Source: Vreelandella halophila
GTDB taxonomy: Bacteria > Pseudomonadota > Gammaproteobacteria > Pseudomonadales > Oleiphilaceae
Assembly (NCBI RefSeq): GCF_019903425.1
Contig: NZ_JACHUZ010000013.1
Coordinates: 1 to 64,000, forward strand
Length of the DNA: 64,000 nt
Direction: 5' to 3'
Below the pieces are notes generated by a model. It was given only the letters and a program-made list of their open reading frames with translations, made no database searches and was not told the DNA's origin. Below are positions 1 through 8,158 of this stretch, piece by piece; position 1 is the stretch's first letter, and each line of letters starts with the position of its first letter. Position numbers and translations under genes: made by a program.

Positions 1-8
1 AACAACAA

Positions 9-27
9 AGCCCGCACGAGGCGGGCT
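9..27 (-). terminator. Rho-independent terminator of tRNA-Phe
   Basis: Seven-base-pair GC-rich stem (AGCCCGC/GCGGGCT) with a five-base loop, followed on the minus strand by a T-rich run (TTTGTTGTT). It lies 17 bases beyond the CCA end of the tRNA gene, so it fits as the end of that transcript. Confidence 0.8.
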
Positions 28-43
28 AAGTCTTTGATATTCT

Positions 44-119
44 TGGTGCCCGGAGGCGGAATCGAACCACCGACACGAGGATTTTCAATCCACTGCTCTA
101 CCGACTGAGCTATCCGGGC
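44..119 (-). tRNA. pheT-type tRNA: tRNA-Phe (anticodon GAA)
   Basis: A 76-base cloverleaf can be folded on the minus strand: acceptor stem GCCCGGA/TCCGGGC, D-loop with AGTCGGTAGA, anticodon loop TTGAAAA giving anticodon GAA, T-arm with GGTTCGATTCC, and an encoded CCA at 44-46. It decodes UUC/UUU. A strong promoter lies just upstream and a terminator just downstream, so it is probably a single-gene transcript. Confidence 0.95.
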
Positions 120-133
120 GACAACGGGGCGTT

Positions 134-162
134 ATTAAACCGGTTCGGAGCCCCCACGTCAA
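134..162 (-). promoter_or_regulatory. Sigma-70 promoter of tRNA-Phe
   Basis: On the minus strand a -35 box TTGACG (157-162) and a -10 box TTTAAT (134-139) are separated by 17 bases. The stretch after the -10 box is GC-rich (GCCCCG), the type of discriminator usual at stringently controlled stable-RNA promoters. It sits in the gap between yggX and the tRNA. Confidence 0.7.
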
Positions 163-183
163 GAGCCGGGGCCCGAACTGGCC

Positions 184-456
184 TTATTCTTCCGGAGGTA
201 CGAAGCCGTCAGCCTCGTCGGACTCCTCGTTGTTGAAGAACGCCTCCATCTGCTCCTGCAGGTACTCCCGGGCCTTGGGGTCCAGCATGTTCAGGTGCTT
301 CTCGTTGATCAGGCGGGTCTGGCGCGCCTGCCATTCCTCCCATGCCTGTTTGGAGATGTTCTCGTAGATGTCTTGGCCCTTGGCGCCCGGCAGCGGCGCG
401 AAGTCCAGGCCTTCCATGTCTTGCTGGTACTTACGGCAGAAAACGGTTCGTGCCAT
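184..456 (-). CDS. yggX: Fe(2+)-trafficking / oxidative damage protection protein YggX
   Basis: A 90-residue cytoplasmic protein of the YggX family, close to the usual length of about 90. It starts with the family signature MARTVFC (Cys7 is the conserved cysteine), followed by the expected GLDFAP and PG..G..IYENIS segments and an acidic tail. In enterobacteria the protein protects iron-sulfur clusters and is linked to labile iron handling; the exact mechanism is unsettled. The start ATG has an AGGAG ribosome site about eight bases upstream. It follows the lpxL-type gene by 37 bases on the same strand, so co-transcription is likely. Identification is by whole-length similarity. Confidence 0.95.
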   Translation of the reverse strand: MARTVFCRKYQQDMEGLDFAPLPGAKGQDIYENISKQAWEEWQARQTRLINEKHLNMLDPKAREYLQEQMEAFFNNEESDEADGFVPPEE

Positions 457-493
457 TTGCGCGGCTCCTGGTTGCTTTGCCGATGCGCGGGGG

Positions 494-1465
494 TCAGCCC
501 CGCATCATCTTGCGCAGCTTCTTCATGAATGTTTTTCGTTTCGGCGGATAGACGCTGGGCTCGCCTTTCGGCCGTGTCTTGAAGCGGCGGTGCACCCAGA
601 GGTACTGCTCCGGGTAACGCCGGACCATCTTCTCGATCTCCTGGTTGAGACGGGTCGCGTTCTCCACCTCGTCGTTGCTGGGGTAGTCCTCAAAGACCGG
701 CGAGAAATGCACGCTGTAAACGCCATTACCGTCCCGGAACTGGCTCAGGAACAGGACCGTGGCGCCGGTTTCCCGGGCGATCCAGGCGGGCGTGTTGAGC
801 GTGGCGGCCTGGACGCCGAAGAAGGGGGCGAAGACGCTGTAACGGGGGCCGAAATCCTGGTCGCAGCCGTACCAGACAATATTGCCTTCCTTGATGAAGT
901 TGATCATCTGCCTCAGCTGGCGCTTGTTGAACGCTGCTCCGCTGAACTTACGCCGGTTGCGCTCGATGACCGCATCAAACAGGGGGTTATTGTTGGGCCG
1001 GTACATGTGGTTGAAATCGAACACGGCGTCCGCGAAGGGGCCGGCAAAATCAAGGATGCTGAAATGGCCGCCCAGCATCAGGATGCCCTTGCCGCGGCGG
1101 CGGGCTTCCTCAAGATGCTCCTTGCCGTGCACCTCAAGCCTTTCAATGTGGGGTTTCATGTTCCCCCACCAGGCCTTGGGGCTTTCCACATAGCCCTTGG
1201 TGGTGGCGATGATGCTCTCACGGACGAGCTTTTCCCGCTCACGGGCAGACATCTCCGGGAAGCACAGCTCGATATTGGTGCGCGCAATTGTCCGGCGCTC
1301 GGCCCCGACGAGATAGCTCAGCCAGCCCAGGGCTCGCCCGATCACCTGCAGTACCGGAAGCGGCAGATAGGCGAGCAGGCGCAGGACCCCGATCAGGATC
1401 CAGGTTGGCCAGTAGCGCGGATGGAGAAAACGCCGGTAGTAGTACTTGGGATCAATAGGACGCAC
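494..1465 (-). CDS. lpxL: Lipid A biosynthesis lauroyl/myristoyl acyltransferase (LpxL/HtrB family)
   Basis: Inner-membrane acyltransferase that adds a secondary acyl chain to Kdo2-lipid IVA in lipid A synthesis. With the start used here it is 323 residues, near the usual 300-310. The HX4D active-site motif of the LPLAT family is at about residues 134-139 (GGHFSILD), and a CDQDFG segment and a hydrophobic N-terminal helix (about 17-35) are present. The frame stays open up to a GTG at 1555, but homologues begin just before the RRFLHPRYW segment, so I take GTG 1465 with a weak AAGAG site; this leaves about 140 bases between it and divergent trhO for two promoters. The choice between 1465 and 1555 is uncertain. 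Confidence 0.85.
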   Translation of the reverse strand: MRPIDPKYYYRRFLHPRYWPTWILIGVLRLLAYLPLPVLQVIGRALGWLSYLVGAERRTIARTNIELCFPEMSAREREKLVRESIIATTKGYVESPKAWWGNMKPHIERLEVHGKEHLEEARRRGKGILMLGGHFSILDFAGPFADAVFDFNHMYRPNNNPLFDAVIERNRRKFSGAAFNKRQLRQMINFIKEGNIVWYGCDQDFGPRYSVFAPFFGVQAATLNTPAWIARETGATVLFLSQFRDGNGVYSVHFSPVFEDYPSNDEVENATRLNQEIEKMVRRYPEQYLWVHRRFKTRPKGEPSVYPPKRKTFMKKLRKMMRG

Positions 1466-1603
1466 GAGTCTGCTCTTATACCGCCAATCAACAGTGACCG
1501 GCCAGAATACCGATTCGCTGGCAAACGGTGAAGCACATTGCGTACAATCCCGCACTCACCATTGCTCTGGTTTTACGTTCCAGCCCGCAACGGAGGCAAC
1601 CCG

Positions 1604-2575
1604 ATGACGACCTACGCCGTCTGCGCACTCTATCGTTTTGTGCGCCTGGACGACTACGAACAGCTGCGTGAGCCGCTATACCAGTTCCTGCTGGACAACG
1701 GCATCCGCGGCACCCTGCTGCTGGCCCGCGAGGGCATCAACGGCACCGTGGCCGGCTCCCATGAGGCGATCGCCGCGCTCAAGGCGCGCCTGGCCGAAGA
1801 CCCGCGCTTCGACGGAATCGACTACAAGGATTCCGAGACGGACATCCAGCCGTTCAACCGCACCAAGGTAAAGCTCAAGAGCGAGATCGTGACCATGGGC
1901 GTGGAGGGCATCGACCCGAAGCAGTCCGCCGGCACCTACGTGAAGCCCCATGAGTGGAACCAGCTGCTGCAGGACCCGGAAGTGACCGTGATCGACACCC
2001 GTAATGAGTACGAGGTGGAGGTCGGCACCTTCCAGAATGCCATCAACCCCGGCACCGACGCCTTCCGGCAGTTTCCGGAGTATGCGGAGAAGAACCTGGA
2101 CCCGCAGAAGCACCGCAAGATCGCCATGTTCTGCACCGGCGGCATCCGCTGCGAGAAGTCCACCGCCTATCTCAGGGAACAGGGCTTCGAGGAGGTCTAT
2201 CACCTGGAGGGTGGCATCCTGCGTTACTTCGAGGAGATGCCGGAGGAGCAATCACTCTGGAATGGCGAATGCTTCGTCTTTGACGAGCGCGTGGCGGTGA
2301 ACCAGAACCTGGAGCGCGGCCAGTACGACCAGTGCCACGCCTGCCGGCGCCCGATCACGGACGAGGACAAGCAGTCGCCCAAATACCAGAAGGGCATCAG
2401 CTGCCCGAAGTGCTATGACTCCCTCACCGAGGAGCAGATGGCGCGCTTCGCCGAGCGCGAGCGCCAGATCCGTCTGGCGGAAGAACGCGGCGAAGCCCAC
2501 GTGGGCGCCGAGGCGGCGGAGGTGATCGAACAGCGCCGCCGGGCCAAGCGCGCCCAGGACGACTCTGCTAGCTGA
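1604..2575 (+). CDS. trhO: tRNA uridine(34) hydroxylase TrhO (YceA, rhodanese-like)
   Basis: A 323-residue enzyme that hydroxylates U34 of certain tRNAs, the first step to cmo5U/mcmo5U wobble bases under oxygen. The N-terminal ferredoxin-like region (1-100) is followed by a rhodanese domain (about 120-220) with the catalytic loop CTGGIRCEK; Cys177 is at the position known in E. coli. Two CxxC pairs (CHAC and CPKC) near the C-terminus fit a metal site. The ATG at 1604 has GGAGG seven bases upstream, which decides it over an in-frame extension to 1538. The last eight bases overlap the convergent aminotransferase gene. Confidence 0.93.
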   Translation: MTTYAVCALYRFVRLDDYEQLREPLYQFLLDNGIRGTLLLAREGINGTVAGSHEAIAALKARLAEDPRFDGIDYKDSETDIQPFNRTKVKLKSEIVTMGVEGIDPKQSAGTYVKPHEWNQLLQDPEVTVIDTRNEYEVEVGTFQNAINPGTDAFRQFPEYAEKNLDPQKHRKIAMFCTGGIRCEKSTAYLREQGFEEVYHLEGGILRYFEEMPEEQSLWNGECFVFDERVAVNQNLERGQYDQCHACRRPITDEDKQSPKYQKGISCPKCYDSLTEEQMARFAERERQIRLAEERGEAHVGAEAAEVIEQRRRAKRAQDDSAS

Positions 2576-3776
2576 GAGCCTTCCACGCTGCTTCAAGGCG
2601 ATCCAGCGCCTCATCCAGATCCGGCATGGGAATATTGAGCGGCGGCGCGAAGCGCAGCACCGTGCCGCCAGCCACCAGGACCAGCACACCGGCCTCCAGC
2701 GCTGCCGAGACAAAGGCCTTGGTGTTCTCACTGTAGGGGTCGGCCAGTTCCGCCCCCATCAACAGACCACGGCCCCGCACATCGCGGAACAGTTCGGTCT
2801 CCTCGGCCATGGCCTCGAGCCACTCGCGCAGCCGCTGATGACGCGCGGCAACACCGTCCAGCACCTCGCTGGTATTCACCAGCTCCAGCACCCGCCTGGC
2901 CACGGCGCACGCCAACGGATTCCCGCCGTAAGTGGTGCCATGCGTCCCCACCGTAAAGCTCGCCGCAATGTCCGCCCGCGTGAGCATGGCCGAGACCGGA
3001 AACCCATTCCCCAGCGCCTTGGCCGTGGTAAGGATGTCCGGCTCCACATGGTAATCCTGGTAGGCGTAGAGCCGCCCGGTGCGGCCCACGCCACACTGGA
3101 CCTCATCAAAGATGAGCAGCAGTCCGTTGTCATCACAGATCCGGCGCAGCTCACGCAGGAACCCGTAATCCGCCGGGCGCACACCGCCCTCACCCTGCAC
3201 CGGCTCAACCACAATGGCACAGGTCTTATCCGAGATCTGCTCCTTCACCGACGCCGCATCATTGAACCGCGCATGCCGCACCCCCTCGGGCCCCGGCCGG
3301 AAACCATCCAGATACTTCGGCTGACCGCCAACGGCCACGGTAAACAGCGTCCGCCCATGGAAACTGCCATCAAAGGCAATGATCTCGTGCCGGCCGTCAC
3401 CGTGATGATCCCAGCTGTAACGCCGCGCCAGCTTGAACGCCGCCTCATTCGCCTCCGCCCCGGAGTTCGCAAAGAACGCCTTCTCCGCAAACGTGTTCTC
3501 ACACAGATACTGCCCCAGCTTCAATGCCGGCTCATTGGTCATGACATTGCTCACATGCCAGATCTTCGCCGCCTGCTCCTGCAGCGCCGCCATCACCCCG
3601 GGGTGCGAATGCCCCAGCGCCGTCACCGCAATCCCTCCGGCCAGATCAATGTACTCATTCCCTTCCTGATCCCAGACACGGGCCCCCTCACCGCTCACCG
3701 GAATCACATCGCCTGGGGCGTAGGTGGGGACCATGACTTCATCGAAGGTGGCGCGGTTTACGGAGGAATTACTCAT
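2568..3776 (-). CDS. argD: Acetylornithine/succinylornithine aminotransferase (ArgD/AstC, class III PLP)
   Basis: A 402-residue class III PLP transaminase of arginine metabolism; such enzymes make N-acetylornithine from the semialdehyde (ArgD) or act in succinylornithine breakdown (AstC), and many accept both. The PLP lysine is K253 in TTAKALGNG; the phosphate-binding [10 protein letters not shown], the [10 protein letters not shown] segment, the DEVQ motif and [10 protein letters not shown] are all present. The sequence is close to E. coli AstC over its full length, but no ast genes are next to it, so biosynthetic use is equally possible. It begins [14 protein letters not shown]. Upstream lies a 28-bp inverted repeat element, and the convergent trhO gene overlaps its 3' end by eight bases. 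Confidence 0.88.
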   Translation of the reverse strand: MSNSSVNRATFDEVMVPTYAPGDVIPVSGEGARVWDQEGNEYIDLAGGIAVTALGHSHPGVMAALQEQAAKIWHVSNVMTNEPALKLGQYLCENTFAEKAFFANSGAEANEAAFKLARRYSWDHHGDGRHEIIAFDGSFHGRTLFTVAVGGQPKYLDGFRPGPEGVRHARFNDAASVKEQISDKTCAIVVEPVQGEGGVRPADYGFLRELRRICDDNGLLLIFDEVQCGVGRTGRLYAYQDYHVEPDILTTAKALGNGFPVSAMLTRADIAASFTVGTHGTTYGGNPLACAVARRVLELVNTSEVLDGVAARHQRLREWLEAMAEETELFRDVRGRGLLMGAELADPYSENTKAFVSAALEAGVLVLVAGGTVLRFAPPLNIPMPDLDEALDRLEAAWKALS

Positions 3777-3833
3777 GCAATCAGCTCTTTTCGGGAAATT
3801 TGCCGCTCACGGCGAATGGCAGAACACTTGGAC

Positions 3834-3945
3834 GGAGTGGTGTTGGGACTGCTTCCCGGGAAGCTCGGTCGCCATGGATGGCGACCGCGCAGCGTCCAGG
3901 GATGGATTCATAGCGATTCCCGGGAAGCAGTCCCAACACCACTCC
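3834..3945. repeat. Dispersed structured repeat, copy A (perfect 28-bp arms)
   Basis: Two perfectly complementary 28-base arms (3834-3861 and 3918-3945) enclose a 56-base core. The core itself holds a 9-bp palindrome GGTCGCCAT-GG-ATGGCGACC (3867-3886) and the string CAGGGATG. A second copy at 8039-8140 shares the core (GCCATGGATGGCG, GCAGCGT.CAGGGATG, AGCG..TTCCC) in the same orientation but has different arm sequences, each perfectly paired. Copy A fills the gap between the exonuclease stop and the argD start, where it could end transcription or act as RNA structure. Confidence 0.85.
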
Positions 3946-3959
3946 CCAGCAATCACCCT

Positions 3960-5390
3960 TCAGTCCTGAGAATCAGAAGGCCAGACAATGTCCGGGCGAG
4001 GCACCCAAGGGCACTCAACAACCCGCAACCGATGCGAAGGCGCCATCACATACTTAACCAACAGCTTGTACGAATCCAGATCAAACGCCAGCGCCTCACG
4101 CCCCGGCTCCAGATCCCGCAGCTCCGCCTCACTGTGAACCGTCGCAATATGCGCCCAATTATAAAGCACATGGATATCCGTTCTACCCATGGCCTCATTC
4201 TCCTCCACCACCCCGATCGCCCCCTCCCAGGGCCAGGCCGTCAACTGCATGCTGTGGAAGGCGATCTTCGTGCGCAGATTGTACCGGGTCACATCCTCCT
4301 CACCCTCACAGGCACCCCGACACCGCCCCAGCCGCCGCTGGAAGCACGGCCCAGGCCCGCTCTCAAGCCCCAGCAGCCGGTTGCACAGCTCATTCTTCTG
4401 GGCAACGCCCTGGAGCGCCTTCTGCGCATCCTTCTTGGAGCGGAACAGCCCGTGGTACTGATCCAGGTTCGAAGGGTCGATCCGCCAGCTCAGCTCCGCC
4501 CCCAGATATCCCGCTTCCGTCTCTGAAAGCGCAATGCTCACCAGCCGCTTCGCCGCCCGCGAGCGGCGGTTGTACAGCGGCTTGAGCGTCTTGATCTGGT
4601 GCAGCTCCAGGAGCAGCGCCCCCAGCTCACCGGCCGTCTCCGTCCAGTCCACACGGCGCATGCTCTGTGAAAGCTGAACGCCCCGGCTGCTGTTGTGGTC
4701 CCCTGAGAAATGCGAGGCCACCCGCTGGCGGATGTTGGTGCTCTTGCCGACGTACAGGAGCACATCATTCTCGCCGTAAAAACGGTAGACCCCCGGCGTA
4801 TCCGGAAGCTCATCCAGGATGTCCGGGGAGATGTGGGAGGGAATGCTGGGGCGCTTCAGAAGGGCCTGGATCGCCTGCTCAACCGAATCCTCGCCCTGCT
4901 CAGACCGGGTCCGCTCGAAGAACTGGAACATCGACTCCACATCGCCCATGGCCCGGTGCCGCGGCCCCGGATCCAGCCCGTGGCGTTCGATCAGAGCATC
5001 CATGTTGTGGCGCCGGTATTCCGGGTAAAGCCGGCGGGAGAGTTTCACCGTGCACAGCACCGGCGCCGCAAAGGCCTTCCCCAGCCGCCGGAACTCCGCC
5101 TTAATGAAGCCGTAATCAAAACGCGCGTTGTGGGCCACAAAGACCGCATCGCCCACCTTCTCCCGGAAGGTCTCCGCCACCTCCGCGAAACGTGGCGCAT
5201 CCGCCACCATGGCATTGGTGATGCCGGTCAGTGACTCGATGTAGTGCGGAATGGTCTGCTCCGGATTAACCAGGGTCTGCCATTCCTCAATCACCTCTCC
5301 GTCTTCCCAGAGACGCAGACCAATCTCGGTGATGCGGTCACCCGAGGCACTTCCTCCCGTGGTCTCAAGATCGATGAAGGCGAGTTTCAC
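3960..5390 (-). CDS. DEDDh 3'-5' exonuclease fused to a GIY-YIG (UvrC/Cho-like) nuclease
   Basis: A 476-residue two-nuclease fusion. Residues 1-170 are a DnaQ-type exonuclease with the DEDDh motifs: FIDLETTGG (D7, E9), HNARFDYGF, and HRAMGDVES carrying the last H and D. Residues about 198-275 form a GIY-YIG domain (PGVYRFYGENDVLLYVGKS), as in UvrC and Cho. A C-terminal segment has a UvrC-like cysteine cluster (CFQRRLGRCRGAC). Such fusions are known in bacteria and are thought to act in DNA repair; the substrate is not established. The start is a GTG with no clear ribosome site. A relic of a second 5' end of this gene (ATG start) lies at 6455-6532, beyond a two-gene cassette. Confidence 0.82.
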   Translation of the reverse strand: MKLAFIDLETTGGSASGDRITEIGLRLWEDGEVIEEWQTLVNPEQTIPHYIESLTGITNAMVADAPRFAEVAETFREKVGDAVFVAHNARFDYGFIKAEFRRLGKAFAAPVLCTVKLSRRLYPEYRRHNMDALIERHGLDPGPRHRAMGDVESMFQFFERTRSEQGEDSVEQAIQALLKRPSIPSHISPDILDELPDTPGVYRFYGENDVLLYVGKSTNIRQRVASHFSGDHNSSRGVQLSQSMRRVDWTETAGELGALLLELHQIKTLKPLYNRRSRAAKRLVSIALSETEAGYLGAELSWRIDPSNLDQYHGLFRSKKDAQKALQGVAQKNELCNRLLGLESGPGPCFQRRLGRCRGACEGEEDVTRYNLRTKIAFHSMQLTAWPWEGAIGVVEENEAMGRTDIHVLYNWAHIATVHSEAELRDLEPGREALAFDLDSYKLLVKYVMAPSHRLRVVECPWVPRPDIVWPSDSQD

Positions 5391-5488
5391 AATGCTTGCA
5401 GGCCTTTCTCAGGGCTTAACAGTACGTATGCCACACCTATACTGGGACACAAGGATATTCGAACCCAGGCCCACAGCAGATCACGACC

Positions 5489-5713
5489 CTACTGCTCCTG
5501 CCTTCTGAAATAGGCCTTCACCTTCTTTACTCCGGCTATGTAAACGATAGCAATCAGCGGGATATAGACGCCTACTCCAAGGATCTTCCAGAAACCAGCC
5601 ATCTCCATATTGATAAAAAGGATCAGGCCGACAATGCATAGCGCCCAATACGCAAATCCAAGGATTTCATCCAGAAGGGTTAATTTGGATATGTAGTAAA
5701 TAACCCCTTTCAT
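5489..5713 (-). CDS. Small two-helix membrane protein of the unknown cassette (possible immunity/partner)
   Basis: A 74-residue protein I cannot assign to a family. Two transmembrane helices are clear (about residues 12-34 and 40-60), followed by a basic tail (KKVKAYFRRQEQ), so both ends are probably cytoplasmic. Its ATG overlaps the TGA of the upstream 238-residue gene (ATGA), so the two are translationally coupled. A small membrane protein coupled behind a protein with a long Ala/Val/Gly hydrophobic stretch is the layout of membrane-acting toxin and immunity pairs, but this is inference only. Base composition is lower in GC than the flanking genes. Confidence 0.55.
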   Translation of the reverse strand: MKGVIYYISKLTLLDEILGFAYWALCIVGLILFINMEMAGFWKILGVGVYIPLIAIVYIAGVKKVKAYFRRQEQ

Positions 5714-6426
5714 TGCGCCCTCTCCTGCATAACCGAGGAGTGTATGCTGTCGACCTTCTCACGAAACTCTTTGGGAGACCTCTCAGCCAACGCAATAGCC
5801 TCAACGTATTTCTCCAAGGGTCGCTCAACAATAAAATACAGCAATTGAAGATCGCCCTTGCGCCGCAGCTTCCTATAAAGCTCTGGACTCTTCTTACGCA
5901 GTCGTCTTGATGCCCGAGATGATCTTTGCATAATCCCTTGGCCAATCAGAAGACCTATAGGCACACCGACGCCAGTGGCAGAAGTGCCTGCCGCAACACC
6001 AATTCTCACCGCAATGCTCTTATACACCGCGGTTGCAGCTATCGCGACGGCAATCCTGACAGCCACTGCCTTGGCCAGTTTTTTACCTATAACCAGCCGG
6101 CCCGCTGCATAAGCGACACCAACCCGCGCCTCCCTGGCGACTTCATGCAGGACCGATTCCGGAAGATGGGAGTAATAATTCTCCAGAACGTAATAGATCA
6201 CCTGATGCAGAGGACTGTTGGGATCTTTGATTCCATACTCCGCCACTTTCTGCAAAAGCCCGACCATTGCTCGGTTCTCATAACCGATCTCTCCGATACG
6301 CCCATCTTCTCCCAGGCCATATCCTTGGCCTGTCCGCTGAAAACCAAAAACGATATCTTGGCCGATAGCGTAAACTCCGTTTCCCAGTGCAGAGCTAATA
6401 TCCAGGGCTTCATCAACAACCGACAT
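5710..6426 (-). CDS. Unknown 238-residue protein with an Ala/Val/Gly-rich hydrophobic core (candidate membrane-active effector)
   Basis: I do not recognise the family. The N-terminal half (1-110) looks soluble; residues about 110-170 are a long hydrophobic Ala/Val/Ile/Gly stretch (AVAVRIAVAIAATAVYKSIA, then a Gly-rich GVGVPIGLLIGQG), followed by a very basic segment (RSSRASRRLRKK) and a soluble helical tail. There is no signal peptide. The start ATG has AAGGAG six bases upstream. It is coupled to the small membrane protein gene downstream. The pair has lower GC than its neighbours and sits between the exonuclease gene and a relic of that gene's 5' end, which points to acquisition. A pore-forming effector is one reading; a plain membrane-associated protein is another. 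Confidence 0.55.
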   Translation of the reverse strand: MSVVDEALDISSALGNGVYAIGQDIVFGFQRTGQGYGLGEDGRIGEIGYENRAMVGLLQKVAEYGIKDPNSPLHQVIYYVLENYYSHLPESVLHEVAREARVGVAYAAGRLVIGKKLAKAVAVRIAVAIAATAVYKSIAVRIGVAAGTSATGVGVPIGLLIGQGIMQRSSRASRRLRKKSPELYRKLRRKGDLQLLYFIVERPLEKYVEAIALAERSPKEFREKVDSIHSSVMQERAQ

Positions 6427-6454
6427 TCGAAACTCCTTTTCTCCTAATTTCCCT

Positions 6455-6532
6455 TCTCAATCCGTGAACGCAGACCCATCTCAGTGACGCGCCCTCTCAG
6501 GGCATTCCTAGTTCAATGAAGGCGAGCTTCAT
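6455..6532 (-). pseudogene. Relic of the exonuclease/GIY-YIG gene 5' end
   Basis: Read on the minus strand from an ATG at 6532 the sequence begins MKLAFIELG, as the intact gene begins MKLAFIDLE, then after a gap of about nine bases continues with a segment matching RITEIGLR (here RVTEMGLR). About four in five bases agree with the first 90 bases of the exonuclease gene, but the frame is broken by a deletion and a TGA. It marks the point where the unknown two-gene cassette meets the old gene start. Confidence 0.75.
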
Positions 6533-6594
6533 TGATAGGAATCTAGGATCAACTGACATCCCAGCATACGTCGCTTCTTTACCTCTCACGATCA

Positions 6595-7086
6595 TCACAC
6601 CGAATCCTCACCGGGCGCGTTGGACTTGTCCTTTGAGGCCTGCTGCTCAAAGCCCTTGGCGATCTGCTTCGTGAAGAAGCTGTAGCCAATTGCGAGAGCA
6701 GCGGAGGCCAGCAGCATGGCAACACCGAAGCCAATGCCGAGGATCAGGGCGAGCGTTTGAGCATCAAGCTCCTTGCCGGGTTTTGCAGGGAAAAGCGGCC
6801 CCGGCAGGGCCAGCAGTAACGCCAGCATCAGGACACTGAACACCAGATAGGCAGCAAATGACCAGCGTACGAGCCGTTTGCGCTCCGGTTTGGTGGGCGC
6901 CCTTCCGTGATCCTTCACGAACACATAGGACGGAACGGTGATTGAGACAAAAAACAGAACGAGAGAGGGTGTGCTGTCCGAATTGAGATCAAGCCAGAGC
7001 GATACCAGCCCGAAAAGGATGACAAGCGCGATATTTGTGCCAAGCAGCAGCCATACGTACTTGGCAACGGGAGTATTCCCTTCCAT
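6595..7086 (-). CDS. Four-helix membrane protein, ABZJ_00895-like
   Basis: A 163-residue inner-membrane protein with four predicted helices (about 9-31, 39-57, 73-95 and 110-135), the second pair preceded by the polar loop VKDHGRAPTKPERKRL, and a polar C-terminal tail. The layout and the GRAPT..E loop resemble the ABZJ_00895 family of unknown function; I give this with moderate confidence. The ATG at 7086 has GGAAGGAG six bases upstream. It is divergent from the peroxiredoxin gene across a 215-base AT-rich gap that holds the promoters of both. Confidence 0.6.
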   Translation of the reverse strand: MEGNTPVAKYVWLLLGTNIALVILFGLVSLWLDLNSDSTPSLVLFFVSITVPSYVFVKDHGRAPTKPERKRLVRWSFAAYLVFSVLMLALLLALPGPLFPAKPGKELDAQTLALILGIGFGVAMLLASAALAIGYSFFTKQIAKGFEQQASKDKSNAPGEDSV

Positions 7087-7211
7087 GAACGACTCCTTCC
7101 TTGAAGTTTGGATTCAGCGACCCGATGTAACTTTAAGCCTACAACGATCATGCGCAAAGATACCCATGGCTCCAGCGCCATGCAAGGCGAGGGGAACATA
7201 GCGGGAACCGC

Positions 7212-7221
7212 ATAACGTTAT
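7212..7221. promoter_or_regulatory. 10-bp perfect palindrome in the peroxiredoxin upstream region
   Basis: ATAACGTTAT lies 80 bases before the peroxiredoxin start in an AT-rich stretch that also carries TTGATA and TATATAT strings. It could be a regulator half of the divergent promoter region between the membrane protein gene and the peroxiredoxin gene. Ten-base palindromes also occur by chance in AT-rich DNA, so this is weak. Confidence 0.3.
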
Positions 7222-7301
7222 CCATAAAACCCATTTTGATAAAAATCACTGTTTATATATCCTAGAGATCATCCACCTAACCCGCACCAGGAGGAGGTTC
7301 A

Positions 7302-7961
7302 ATGACCCTCAGAATCGGACAGACAGCACCGGATTTCACAGCCCAGACCACCGAAGGCCAGATCAACTTTCACGAGTGGATCGGCGACAGCTGGGCCATC
7401 ATCTTCTCGCACCCGAAGGACTTCACACCGGTGTGCACCACCGAGCTGGGCTACATGGCCAAGCTGAAGCCGGACTTTGATAAGCGCAACGCCAAGATCA
7501 TCGGCCTCTCCGTTGACCCCGTGGACAACCACGCCAGCTGGGCCAAGGATATCGAGGAAACCCAGGGCACCGCACCGAACTACCCGATGATCGGTGACAC
7601 CGACCTGAACGTTGCCCAGAAGTACGACATGCTGCCGGCGGACGAAGAAGGCGAAGCCGAAGGCCGCACACCGGCCGATAACGCCACTGTGCGCTCCGTG
7701 TTCATCATCGGGCCGGACAAGAAGATCAAGGCCATGCTCACCTACCCGATGACCTCTGGCCGGAACTTCGACGAAGTCCTGCGCCTGCTGGACTCCTGCC
7801 AGCTGACCGCCAAGGAAACCGTCGCCACGCCGGTTAACTGGAAGAACGGAGAAGACGTCATCATTCCGCCGAGCGTCAGCGACGAGGACGCGCACAAGAA
7901 GTACCCGGAAGGCTTTACCACGCACAAGCCTTACCTGCGGACGGTCAAGCAGCCGAAGTAA
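7302..7961 (+). CDS. 1-Cys peroxiredoxin (Prx6 family)
   Basis: A 219-residue cytoplasmic thiol peroxidase that reduces hydrogen peroxide and organic peroxides. The peroxidatic cysteine is Cys45 in TPVCTTE, and there is an Arg and the DNHASWAKDIE segment typical of the Prx6 branch; the C-terminal extension (VATPVNWKNGEDVIIPP) is also characteristic. A second conserved resolving cysteine is not evident, as in 1-Cys types. A very strong ribosome site (AGGAGGAGG, 7289-7297) precedes the ATG, which suggests high expression. A terminator follows at 7983-8011, so it is a single-gene unit. Confidence 0.93.
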   Translation: MTLRIGQTAPDFTAQTTEGQINFHEWIGDSWAIIFSHPKDFTPVCTTELGYMAKLKPDFDKRNAKIIGLSVDPVDNHASWAKDIEETQGTAPNYPMIGDTDLNVAQKYDMLPADEEGEAEGRTPADNATVRSVFIIGPDKKIKAMLTYPMTSGRNFDEVLRLLDSCQLTAKETVATPVNWKNGEDVIIPPSVSDEDAHKKYPEGFTTHKPYLRTVKQPK

Positions 7962-7982
7962 GTACTCCGGCGGTAAGACACA

Positions 7983-8011
7983 AAAAACCCGGCTTTCGAG
8001 CCGGGTTTTTT
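7983..8011 (+). terminator. Terminator of the peroxiredoxin gene
   Basis: A strong hairpin ACCCGGCT-TTCG-AGCCGGGT with a run of six Ts after it and As before it, so it could work in both directions. It lies 20 bases after the peroxiredoxin stop. Confidence 0.92.
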
Positions 8012-8038
8012 ATTGAATACAAGCATCAAGCTAGCAAG

Positions 8039-8140
8039 GAGTGCGGCAGGGCTGGACGGGAAGCTCTGGAGCCATGGATGGCGGAAGAGCAGCGTACAGG
8101 GATGTATTTACAGCGTTTCCCGTCCAGCCCTGCCGCACTC
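8039..8140. repeat. Dispersed structured repeat, copy B (perfect 24-bp arms)
   Basis: Perfect 24-base arms (8039-8062 and 8117-8140) around a 54-base core that matches the core of copy A at 3862-3917. The arm sequences of the two copies differ at many positions but pair perfectly in each, which is what selection for structure (or a copying process that regenerates the palindrome) would give. It lies between the peroxiredoxin terminator and the cysI stop. Confidence 0.85.
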
Positions 8141-8158
8141 TCCGCCCCGGTCTAAGGT

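Noticed and set aside
1466-1555. Thirty-codon extension of the lpxL-type gene
   Set aside because: Contains cysteines and polar residues not seen at LpxL starts, and would leave under 50 bases to divergent trhO; not excluded fully.
2838-4526. A 562-codon frame on the plus strand across argD and the exonuclease gene
   Set aside because: It spans the repeat element and two convincing genes on the other strand, with Arg/His/Pro-rich random composition.
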